Origin: an uncultured Campylobacter sp.
Lineage (GTDB): Bacteria; Campylobacterota; Campylobacteria; Campylobacterales; Campylobacteraceae
Direction of reading: 5' to 3'
Assembly (NCBI GenBank): GCA_937965895.1
Contig: CALCKS010000091.1
Location: forward strand, 1 to 6,788
DNA: 6,788 bases
Shown: positions 1-4,253 of the stretch, piece by piece
How the letters are laid out: each line of letters starts with the position of its first letter
Position numbering within the stretch: position 1 is the first letter of the stretch
Made by a program: the position numbers and the translations under genes
Notes under the pieces: model-generated
What the model was told of the DNA's origin: nothing
What the model saw: only the letters and a program-made list of their open reading frames with translations
The model's database searches: none

Positions 1-1096
1 TTATCTCAAATTTAGACTGCTGATTGCTGCCGTCGCCGTAGCTCCAGCCCGTTATTCTGCCTCTACTATCGGTTACGACCGATTTTACGCGCGCGGCGTA
101 GTCTTTAGCCTGCGTAGCTATAGTCGAGGCGTTGTCAATCTTTACGTTTTGACCGCTTACCGTCGCGCTTAGCCTGCTTAGGTCGCTTGTTATCGAGCTT
201 GTTTTCCCGTCTACCGCGCGATTAATCTTTGTTTCTACATTGCGCATTATTTGCGTAGAGAGGTTGTCCGCGTTAGGCAAAGTCGCCTTTAGCTCCTCGA
301 ATTTTTGCGCCAACGCCTCATCTTTGCTTGCGTAGCTTTGTTTTAGCTCGTTTATGCTAGCGTTGATTTCGCCGAATTTCGCGTTTATCTGTTTGATCGC
401 CTGTGCTAAGGCTTCGTTATCGGTAGTCACGGCGACGTCTTTTGTAGTGACGATAGCCTGTATCTTGTCGTTTACCGCCTTGACCTCGGTTTTTAGCTCT
501 TTTACGTCTTTGATTACACCTTTGAGCTTATCGCGCAAATTAACGTTATCAAAGGTGTACTCTTTGTTTAGATAGTCCTCGATTATTTTTTCAAGCTCGG
601 TTAGATGATCCCATACGTTTACGTCTCCGCCGTTGCCGCCGCCCGTACCGCCGTTATTGTTCCCCCCGTTATTGCCGCCGTTTGGACGCACCGCCCAATA
701 ATCAGGCACCAAATTTGCCCTCATATCCGCTCCTTTTACTAATTTTGCTTTGCCGCGTAAAACGCAGTATTTGTCGTTGTTTTTATTTCGTATCCATACG
801 CTATACGCGTGCCACGCTCCGCCGTAGCCGTATATGTCGCTGATGTCGTTTTTAAAAAATCCTTTTGGCGCGCTTTGCCATATTTCGCTACCGCACCGCA
901 CTAATATCTCGTTCCCTCTGATCGCGCCTACGCCCGTGGCGTAAAACCCGACGTCGTTTTCGGTATTCGTAAAGGCGACGAATACGTCGTCGTACTCGGG
1001 GTTGAATCTTATCTCCTCGCCGTTTTCGCCCGTGTATGCCACTTGCAGGGTAAAAGCGCTATCTATGATAAAAGTTTTGTCGTAGTATAAGTTCAT
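1..1096 (-). CDS. Tail-tip / fibre protein with DUF1983-like region, partial (C-terminus cut by window edge)
   Basis: This reading frame stays open from the ATG at 1096 to the left edge (365 codons visible), so the C-terminus is missing. Residues 1-125 form a globular, aromatic-rich, probably beta-structured domain with no recognised family. Residues 139-158 are a Gly/Asn-rich linker. Residues 160-340 are charged helix with coiled-coil character, including repeated A-x-K-D-E-A-L type segments. The visible end, VVTDSRGRITGWSYGDG (340-356) followed by S-K-F-E-I, resembles the DUF1983 region of phage lambda J-like host-specificity proteins, where G-x-x-x-G and S-x-F-x-I are typical. It probably contacts the host surface at the tail tip. 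It starts one base after the endolysin stop with only a weak Shine-Dalgarno, so coupling is likely. Codon 125 is an in-frame ATG with a strong Shine-Dalgarno. Confidence 0.65.
   Translation of the reverse strand, partial: MNLYYDKTFIIDSAFTLQVAYTGENGEEIRFNPEYDDVFVAFTNTENDVGFYATGVGAIRGNEILVRCGSEIWQSAPKGFFKNDISDIYGYGGAWHAYSVWIRNKNNDKYCVLRGKAKLVKGADMRANLVPDYWAVRPNGGNNGGNNNGGTGGGNGGDVNVWDHLTELEKIIEDYLNKEYTFDNVNLRDKLKGVIKDVKELKTEVKAVNDKIQAIVTTKDVAVTTDNEALAQAIKQINAKFGEINASINELKQSYASKDEALAQKFEELKATLPNADNLSTQIMRNVETKINRAVDGKTSSITSDLSRLSATVSGQNVKIDNASTIATQAKDYAARVKSVVTDSRGRITGWSYGDGSNQQSKFEI
730..737 (-). promoter_or_regulatory. Internal ribosome binding site before in-frame ATG at 724
   Basis: AAAAGGAG on the minus strand lies five bases before an in-frame ATG that is codon 125 of the left-edge fibre gene. 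It is stronger than the site in front of the gene's own ATG at 1096. A shorter product lacking the N-terminal domain could be made from here. Confidence 0.45.
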
Positions 1097-1097
1097 A

Positions 1098-1652
1098 CTA
1101 TACCGCCAAAGCCCTATTTCTCCAGCCGTTGGCGTAAATCCTAAATTTCGGATTTTTCTCGATCAGACGATTGTAGTATTCAAGCTCGGCGCGATCGAAT
1201 TGCTTGTCAAATCGCTCCTCGTCGTATCGGTTTATCGCCGCCACTGTCTGATCGCCTACTATGCCGTCGTTCACTACGCCTACAAGTTGTTGTGCAACTC
1301 TCACGGCAGGCTTTACGCCGACGTTCACGGCAAAGACGAACATCTCATTCGCCTTGACTTGACTCGCGACTTCGTCGAGCCTCATGCGGTCCCAGTATGC
1401 CTCTTTGTAGAATGCTCGCACCTGCGCGCGCAAATTCTCTCTGCCGTAAAGCGCACGAGATATTTTCTCGATGTCGCCGCCAAGAGCCACCGTCCCTAGT
1501 ATCTCATCCCAGCCAGCCCAGTGCGGATGGGCGTTTTGATAAATACCCATAAACGTCCAGCCGCTCTCGGTCGGATTTTTATCAAGCGCGTCCCCCGGCT
1601 TAGAAAATTCTAGCCTCATCAAAATTTGGAATGCTTCGTTAAAATTTGCCAT
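1098..1652 (-). CDS. Endolysin, GH108-type muramidase with peptidoglycan-binding domain
   Basis: This 184-aa lytic enzyme would hydrolyse host peptidoglycan. The N-terminal half resembles glycoside hydrolase family 108: Glu15 sits at the usual catalytic position, followed by S-G-W-T-F-M-G-I (30-37), equivalent to the family's G-G-x-T-x-x-G-I. The C-terminal half resembles the PG_binding_3 domain: F-A-V-N-V-G-V (107-113), then QQLVGVVNDGIVGDQTV (121-137), and a late Y-A-N-G-W-x-N-R (173-180). The common E-G-G-Y surrounding of the catalytic Glu is replaced by E-F-S-K, and an extra loop follows. There is no signal peptide, so export depends on the holin. The start is supported by AAGGA six to seven bases upstream and overlaps the NrdD-like gene by 14 bases. 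The stop TAG is one base before the next gene. Confidence 0.85.
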   Translation of the reverse strand: MANFNEAFQILMRLEFSKPGDALDKNPTESGWTFMGIYQNAHPHWAGWDEILGTVALGGDIEKISRALYGRENLRAQVRAFYKEAYWDRMRLDEVASQVKANEMFVFAVNVGVKPAVRVAQQLVGVVNDGIVGDQTVAAINRYDEERFDKQFDRAELEYYNRLIEKNPKFRIYANGWRNRALAV

Positions 1653-1821
1653 TTGCTATCCTTTTTAGTTTATTTTCTTTGAAAAAGGCGCGCTCTTTAT
1701 GCTCGCCCTTTTTGCCGATGTTAAAACCCTCAACGGGGCGGTGATAGCCCATTACGCGGCTCCAAACGGTGCATTTTGTGCGCTTTTCTTGCAAGCTCTC
1801 TAATATCTCGCTATTTGTCAT
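1639..1821 (-). CDS. Stand-alone NrdD glycyl-radical-domain-like peptide
   Basis: This 60-aa protein resembles the extreme C-terminus of anaerobic (class III) ribonucleoside-triphosphate reductase NrdD. Residues 17-44 read C-T-V-W-S then RVMGYHRPVEGFN then I-G-K-K-G-E-H-K-E-R, matching the NrdD pattern R-V-x-G-Y...V...N-x-G-K-x-x-E...R. Gly25 aligns with the glycine that carries the radical in NrdD. The catalytic barrel and the four-Cys zinc site of NrdD are absent; only Cys17 remains. I recall similar roughly 50-aa proteins annotated as anaerobic reductase in Campylobacter genomes. The start at 1821 is fixed by GAGGAG seven bases upstream; a longer in-frame reading from 1881 would lie wholly inside the holin gene. 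It overlaps the holin by 11 bases and the endolysin by 14. A YfiD-like spare-part role is conceivable; a lost activity with a new function is equally possible. Confidence 0.72.
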   Translation of the reverse strand: MTNSEILESLQEKRTKCTVWSRVMGYHRPVEGFNIGKKGEHKERAFFKENKLKRIANGKF

Positions 1822-2182
1822 CTTTCCACTCCTCGTGTCTGAAACTTCCGCCGTAGTCGTCATACCCTCTACCGTAGCCACCGTCGCCCATCCCCTCTAT
1901 CTTCCTATCCGCGGCTTTGTTTATTTTCCGCCTTGCCCATTCAGCGCCCATAAAGGCGATAATACCGCCAAGAGCCAGCGCCCCCTCAACCTCGTGTATA
2001 AGGAGTTTTGAGATAGCAAACGTAGTCCAACATAGAAACATCGCCGTCAGAGTAGCGATGGCAAAAGCCAATCTCGTGCGATGTTTTCTCGGTTTTCCGT
2101 CGTCGTCGAGCAATCCCAAGACGCCGCCGATAGCACCTACTACAAATACCCAAAGCAGGTATAGGTATTCTTGGAAATTCAT
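1811..2182 (-). CDS. Holin, three membrane segments
   Basis: This 123-aa protein is the likely holin, which makes inner-membrane holes that release the endolysin. Three hydrophobic helices are seen: about residues 6-25 (containing VGAIGGVLGLL), 37-61 (AFAIATLTAMFLCWTTF) and 66-82 (GALALGGIIAFMGAEW). A basic loop, KPRKHRTR (30-37), separates the first two. A basic patch (ARRKINKAADRK, 83-94) follows helix 3, and the C-terminal tail is Gly/Tyr/Asp-rich then strongly charged (EEWKDDK). This suits a class I type holin, and the pattern resembles LydA-like phage holins. It lies after the spanin pair and two genes before no more than one small gene from the endolysin, which needs it because the endolysin has no signal peptide. 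The start overlaps the 37-aa gene as ATGA; the stop lies 11 bases inside the next gene. Confidence 0.75.
   Translation of the reverse strand: MNFQEYLYLLWVFVVGAIGGVLGLLDDDGKPRKHRTRLAFAIATLTAMFLCWTTFAISKLLIHEVEGALALGGIIAFMGAEWARRKINKAADRKIEGMGDGGYGRGYDDYGGSFRHEEWKDDK
1829..1834 (-). promoter_or_regulatory. Strong ribosome binding site for NrdD-like peptide
   Basis: GAGGAG on the minus strand lies seven bases before the ATG at 1821, inside the last codons of the holin gene. It is one of the best Shine-Dalgarno matches in the window and rejects the longer start at 1881. Confidence 0.7.
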
Positions 2183-2292
2183 CTTATCGCCGCCCCGAAA
2201 ATCAAGGCCAGGAGGATGGATAGAGCTATCTCTAGCGCTCTTTTTTTGCTGATTTTAAAGCCCATGATCTTTCTAATCACCATTTCGCTCAT
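2179..2292 (-). CDS. 37-aa single-span membrane peptide
   Basis: This small gene encodes a peptide with a basic N-terminal part (MSEMVIRKIMGFKISKKR) and a hydrophobic helix at about residues 19-36 (ALEIALSILLALIFGAAI). The positive N-terminus predicts an N-in single-span topology. It has a strong ribosome binding site (GGGAGG, six bases before ATG) within the outer-spanin end. Its start and stop both overlap neighbours as ATGA, exactly filling the gap between spanin and holin. Its place directly before the holin suggests a holin partner or antiholin, but this is inference; no family is recognised. Internal ATGs at codons 4 and 10 could give shorter products, which is reminiscent of dual-start holin/antiholin genes, without further support. 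Confidence 0.6.
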   Translation of the reverse strand: MSEMVIRKIMGFKISKKRALEIALSILLALIFGAAIR

Positions 2293-2531
2293 TTCGCACC
2301 TCCCACGCATTGTTTTAGCAGGTCCTCGCAGGCCTTAAAATACTCTGCAATCTTTTTTTGATTGTCGGGGTCGCTTCTGTCTCGCTCCGGTTTTTGCGGC
2401 ATCTCGTCTATACAAGACACAGTGACATACACGTCTTGATATTCCGTTCGCGTGATGATCTGCGGCTCTTTTGCGCAGCCCAAAAATAATATGGCGATAC
2501 AAAAAAGGCCGATCTTAGCGCGCAAGTTCAT
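2289..2531 (-). CDS. Outer-membrane spanin lipoprotein (Rz1-like)
   Basis: This 80-aa lipoprotein is the probable outer-membrane half of the spanin pair. Its start is the ATG at 2531, preceded by AAAGGA six bases upstream; an in-frame TTG just before it is less likely. The signal peptide is short (MNLRAKIG, then a hydrophobic run) and ends in a lipobox L-F-L-G-C, so Cys19 would be lipidated after signal peptidase II cleavage. Residue +2 is Ala, which favours outer-membrane sorting. The mature part, about 62 aa, has a polar linker (MPQKPERDRSDPD) and a helical C-terminal segment with two Cys (EACE/KQCV region). The gene begins inside the end of the inner-membrane spanin gene and overlaps the next small gene as ATGA. 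It is less proline-rich than lambda Rz1. Confidence 0.75.
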   Translation of the reverse strand: MNLRAKIGLFCIAILFLGCAKEPQIITRTEYQDVYVTVSCIDEMPQKPERDRSDPDNQKKIAEYFKACEDLLKQCVGGAK

Positions 2532-2889
2532 CAAATATCCTTTCGCATCGCTCCAGCTTTTCCTCGCAGCTTTGCGTTGCGAGCGGCTTTATGCTCTCAA
2601 ATTTGCTTCTAGCCTTTTCTTGCGTCTTTTTTACATCGGGCTTTTTTACTTCAAGCTCCTTAAATTTTGCGTTTTGTAGGTCTATTTTTGCATTGCACTC
2701 GCTTAAATTTGCAGCCGAGATTTGCAAATTTGCTTCTTTTATCGCCAGCTCTTTTTGCGCCTGGGCTAGCCCTGCTTTTGCTTCTTTGACGTCGCTCTTT
2801 AGCCTCCAGATTTCAAGCCCGGCGCCGCCTAAAGCTATCAGCATAGCGACGCCAATGGAAGCTAGAAATTTTACGTTTAGAAACCACAT
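2515..2889 (-). CDS. Inner-membrane spanin (Rz-like)
   Basis: This 124-aa protein is the probable inner-membrane half of a two-part spanin, which joins inner to outer membrane and disrupts the outer membrane in the last step of lysis. Seen: one N-terminal membrane helix (about residues 7-26, with a G-G-A-G patch at 21-24), a long charged coiled coil (30-82), a hinge region with KKPDVKK (82-88), and a C-terminal helix with two Cys (108 and 115) in a SCEEKLERCERI setting. This topology, N-in with a periplasmic coiled coil, fits Rz. The gene ends 17 bases inside the lipoprotein gene, in a different frame, which is a classic overlapping Rz/Rz1 arrangement. Sequence identity to lambda Rz is not evident. 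The role rests on topology and context. Confidence 0.75.
   Translation of the reverse strand: MWFLNVKFLASIGVAMLIALGGAGLEIWRLKSDVKEAKAGLAQAQKELAIKEANLQISAANLSECNAKIDLQNAKFKELEVKKPDVKKTQEKARSKFESIKPLATQSCEEKLERCERIFDELAR
2538..2543 (-). promoter_or_regulatory. Ribosome binding site deciding outer-spanin start
   Basis: AAAGGA on the minus strand lies six bases before the ATG at 2531 and inside the inner-spanin coding sequence. It supports that ATG over the in-frame TTG at 2534. Confidence 0.6.
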
Positions 2890-2890
2890 T

Positions 2891-2974
2891 TCACGCCCCC
2901 TTTAGCAAATTTACCGTGATGACTACGACCAAAATAACCGTCGCGATAACCGCAAATTTCATTGATGCGCTCAT
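2891..2974 (-). CDS. 27-aa single-span membrane peptide
   Basis: This tiny gene encodes a peptide starting MSASMKFAVIA and ending NLLKGA. Residues 7-24 are an unbroken hydrophobic run rich in V, I, A and T, so it is very likely a single transmembrane helix. AAAGGA lies seven bases upstream. The start overlaps the previous stop as ATGA, and the stop is one base before the inner-membrane spanin's ATG. It sits at the head of the lysis block, so a role at the inner membrane during lysis (holin helper, antiholin or spanin partner) is plausible, but nothing in the sequence proves it. It is below the length cut-off of most gene callers. I do not recognise a family. Confidence 0.55.
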   Translation of the reverse strand: MSASMKFAVIATVILVVVITVNLLKGA

Positions 2975-3573
2975 TGTTTTATCCTTTTAAACGGATTTAC
3001 CGCCCAAACCGTCTGGAGCACCTTTTTGTCGTTCTCGTCCATATACGTGTGTTTGTTGTCGGCACGCATTCCGATGACGTCCATAAGTTTCCAGCCTAGA
3101 TAGATACGGCAGTACCATTTTGATTTGCCGTAGCGTATTTCGCGGTAGTAGCCGAAACGTTCGCGTCCGTCTTTCATCTTGCAAGTGACTAGGCACTCTG
3201 TGTTCTTTTGCCCTTTGTTGTATGTCGCAAATACATCGCCTTGAGTGCGCACCGTATTTGCGTCTATGTCCTCGACTTTGACACCCAGGTACTTTGCGCT
3301 GAATACGCCTATTCTATTGCGGCATAGCCAGCAAAGGCGCGCAAAGTACGTCCTGTTCTTGCCGTTCGGGAAGTGTTCGCCCTTCCACCCGTCGTCACCA
3401 TTGACCCCATAATCGGGGTCATCGAACCACGCCGCCCATCTCGGCAGCTTTTCGCTCTCTTTGCCGCAAAAAAGTAGTGCAAAAGGCACTACGAAAAACT
3501 GCAAAATTTCAAGCGGTATCTCTACCGCTACGTTTTTCAAAATTTGAAGTTTTTGTTTTGCCGTGAGTTTCAT
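2971..3573 (-). CDS. DUF7338-like conserved phage protein
   Basis: This conserved phage protein has no known function and resembles the family I know as DUF7338. Numbering from the upstream ATG at 3579, features are a hydrophobic segment (residues 21-38, probably one membrane or membrane-associated helix), then LPRWAAWFDD (45-54), NGDDGWKG (60-67), RLCWLCRNRIG (81-91), YLGWKLMDV (160-168) and a C-terminal VWAVNPFKRI. The pattern of W-x-x-W-F-D, D-G-W, W-L-x-R-N-R, LGWKL and NPF is what I recall for the family. I placed the start at 3573 (200 aa) because AGAAAGG lies seven bases before that ATG but only one base before the ATG at 3579. With the earlier start the gene overlaps the LRR stop as ATGA. 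Its stop overlaps the next small gene. Cys residues at 83, 86, 129 and 133 form two loose pairs; metal binding is not established. Confidence 0.65.
   Translation of the reverse strand: MKLTAKQKLQILKNVAVEIPLEILQFFVVPFALLFCGKESEKLPRWAAWFDDPDYGVNGDDGWKGEHFPNGKNRTYFARLCWLCRNRIGVFSAKYLGVKVEDIDANTVRTQGDVFATYNKGQKNTECLVTCKMKDGRERFGYYREIRYGKSKWYCRIYLGWKLMDVIGMRADNKHTYMDENDKKVLQTVWAVNPFKRIKQ
3402..3421 (-). other. 7-bp perfect hairpin in DUF7338-like gene
   Basis: TGACCCC pairs with GGGGTCA around a six-base loop, about 50 bases downstream of the terminator-like hairpin in transcription order. No U-tract follows. One or two stems of this size are expected by chance in a window this long. Confidence 0.25.
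3468..3492 (-). terminator. Terminator-like hairpin with U6 inside DUF7338-like gene
   Basis: On the transcript GTAGTGC pairs perfectly with GCACTAC across a five-base loop (CUUUU), and six U residues follow immediately. This is the form of an intrinsic terminator. It lies inside the coding region, in codons for the hydrophobic segment near residues 30-38, about 100 bases after the start. It could attenuate transcription entering the lysis genes. The T-run is partly explained by Leu and Phe codons, so activity is unproven. Confidence 0.4.
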
Positions 3574-3575
3574 CG

Positions 3576-4253
3576 TCATGCCTTTCTGATTTTGCTTGCA
3601 CCTACGCTAGATTTGAGATAGTTTTCGCTACCATAATTTATCTCCGCGCTAACCACTATTTGACTTAAGGACGTTAAGCCTTTAAAATTGTTCCCCACGC
3701 TAATTTTTACTAATTTTCTCATCGTTAAATAAGATACGTTTGGTAGGTTGCAAAAATTGCCTTGGTTGCGTATGGTGTGCAAACTCGGGAATGTAAAATC
3801 ATTGACTACGCTATTGTTGTATGAAAAGCAGTTGACTCCAATAGTTGCCAATGAAGGCGCGTCTATCTTTGTTAGCGCAGTCGTAGAAAAACTGTTATCC
3901 GCTTCTCTTAGCAGGGGAACTTTCAAGGTTTTTATATCCCCGCTTAAGTTATTAAAGCAGTTAGACCCAAGCGTCTCCAGCGCTTCTAAATTTAGCTCCG
4001 CCATATCTCTGGCGACCAAAACAAGAGAAAAATCATTAAAATTATTTTGTCCGATTTTCGTAAATTTGCTAAAATCGAGCTTGTTTTTGTGGTAGTTCGG
4101 GGCTTCGCAAATGTTTTTATGCGTCTGCGTAAAGCCTGCGGGAACTTCCTTGCCCCACAAAACATAGTTTATATTGCCTTCTTTTACTATCTTCGTTACT
4201 TCGGGATAGGGTTCTTCGCCCTTGCCCCCGAAAAAAAACGCTCCTTTTAACAT
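3576..4253 (-). CDS. BspA-like leucine-rich-repeat protein, possible receptor-binding protein
   Basis: This 225-aa protein has no signal peptide. Residues 1-55 form a non-repeat N-terminal region (MLKGAFFFGGKG...). From about residue 60 there are five or six repeats of 20-23 residues with the pattern L-x-x-x-x-L-x-x-I-x-x-x-x-F: units begin near 59, 87 (LNLEALETLGSNCF), 110, 130 (IDAPSLATIGVNCF), 153 (FTFPSLHTI) and 176. This matches the BspA/LRR_5 style found in surface and binding proteins. It follows the fibre-like gene with a one-base TAATG overlap, and AAAGG lies seven bases upstream of its ATG. The pairing suggests a virion-associated binding tip or fibre partner, but that is inference. 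A T8-C-G5 run sits at codons 6-10. Parts of the gene look more AT-rich than its neighbours. A cytoplasmic role remains possible. Confidence 0.6.
   Translation of the reverse strand: MLKGAFFFGGKGEEPYPEVTKIVKEGNINYVLWGKEVPAGFTQTHKNICEAPNYHKNKLDFSKFTKIGQNNFNDFSLVLVARDMAELNLEALETLGSNCFNNLSGDIKTLKVPLLREADNSFSTTALTKIDAPSLATIGVNCFSYNNSVVNDFTFPSLHTIRNQGNFCNLPNVSYLTMRKLVKISVGNNFKGLTSLSQIVVSAEINYGSENYLKSSVGASKIRKA
4225..4238 (-). repeat. T8-C-G5 homopolymer run after LRR start codon
   Basis: On the coding strand a run of eight T, one C and five G spans codons 6-10 of the LRR gene. A one-base slip here would shift the frame almost at the start. Campylobacter uses longer poly-G tracts as contingency switches; this one is shorter, so phase variation is only a possibility. 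Confidence 0.4.

Noticed and set aside
1..3. TTA at the left edge as a stop codon of the fibre gene
   Set aside because: It is out of frame: the last full codon ends at position 2, so the gene continues beyond the window.
354..575. Plus-strand 73-aa reading frame with hydrophobic sequence
   Set aside because: It is the antisense shadow of the coiled-coil part of the left-edge fibre gene; Ser/Leu/Phe-rich antisense of Lys/Glu/Ala codons is expected.
722..730. Splitting the left-edge gene into two genes at the ATG at 724
   Set aside because: The frame is open without a stop from 1096 through 724, so one continuous gene is the simpler reading; the internal start is reported as a finding.
1822..1881. 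Longer N-terminal extension of the NrdD-like gene beginning at 1881
   Set aside because: The extension lies inside the holin frame and has no supporting ribosome site, whereas the ATG at 1821 has GAGGAG at ideal spacing.
2222..2247. Plus-strand hairpin (AGAGC/GCTCT) followed by T7
   Set aside because: The stem is only five pairs with a long loop, and no plus-strand gene ends there; the T-run is antisense to Lys codons of the 37-aa gene.
2987..3196. Minus-strand 69-aa reading frame
   Set aside because: It lies in another frame wholly inside the DUF7338-like gene and shows no recognisable features.
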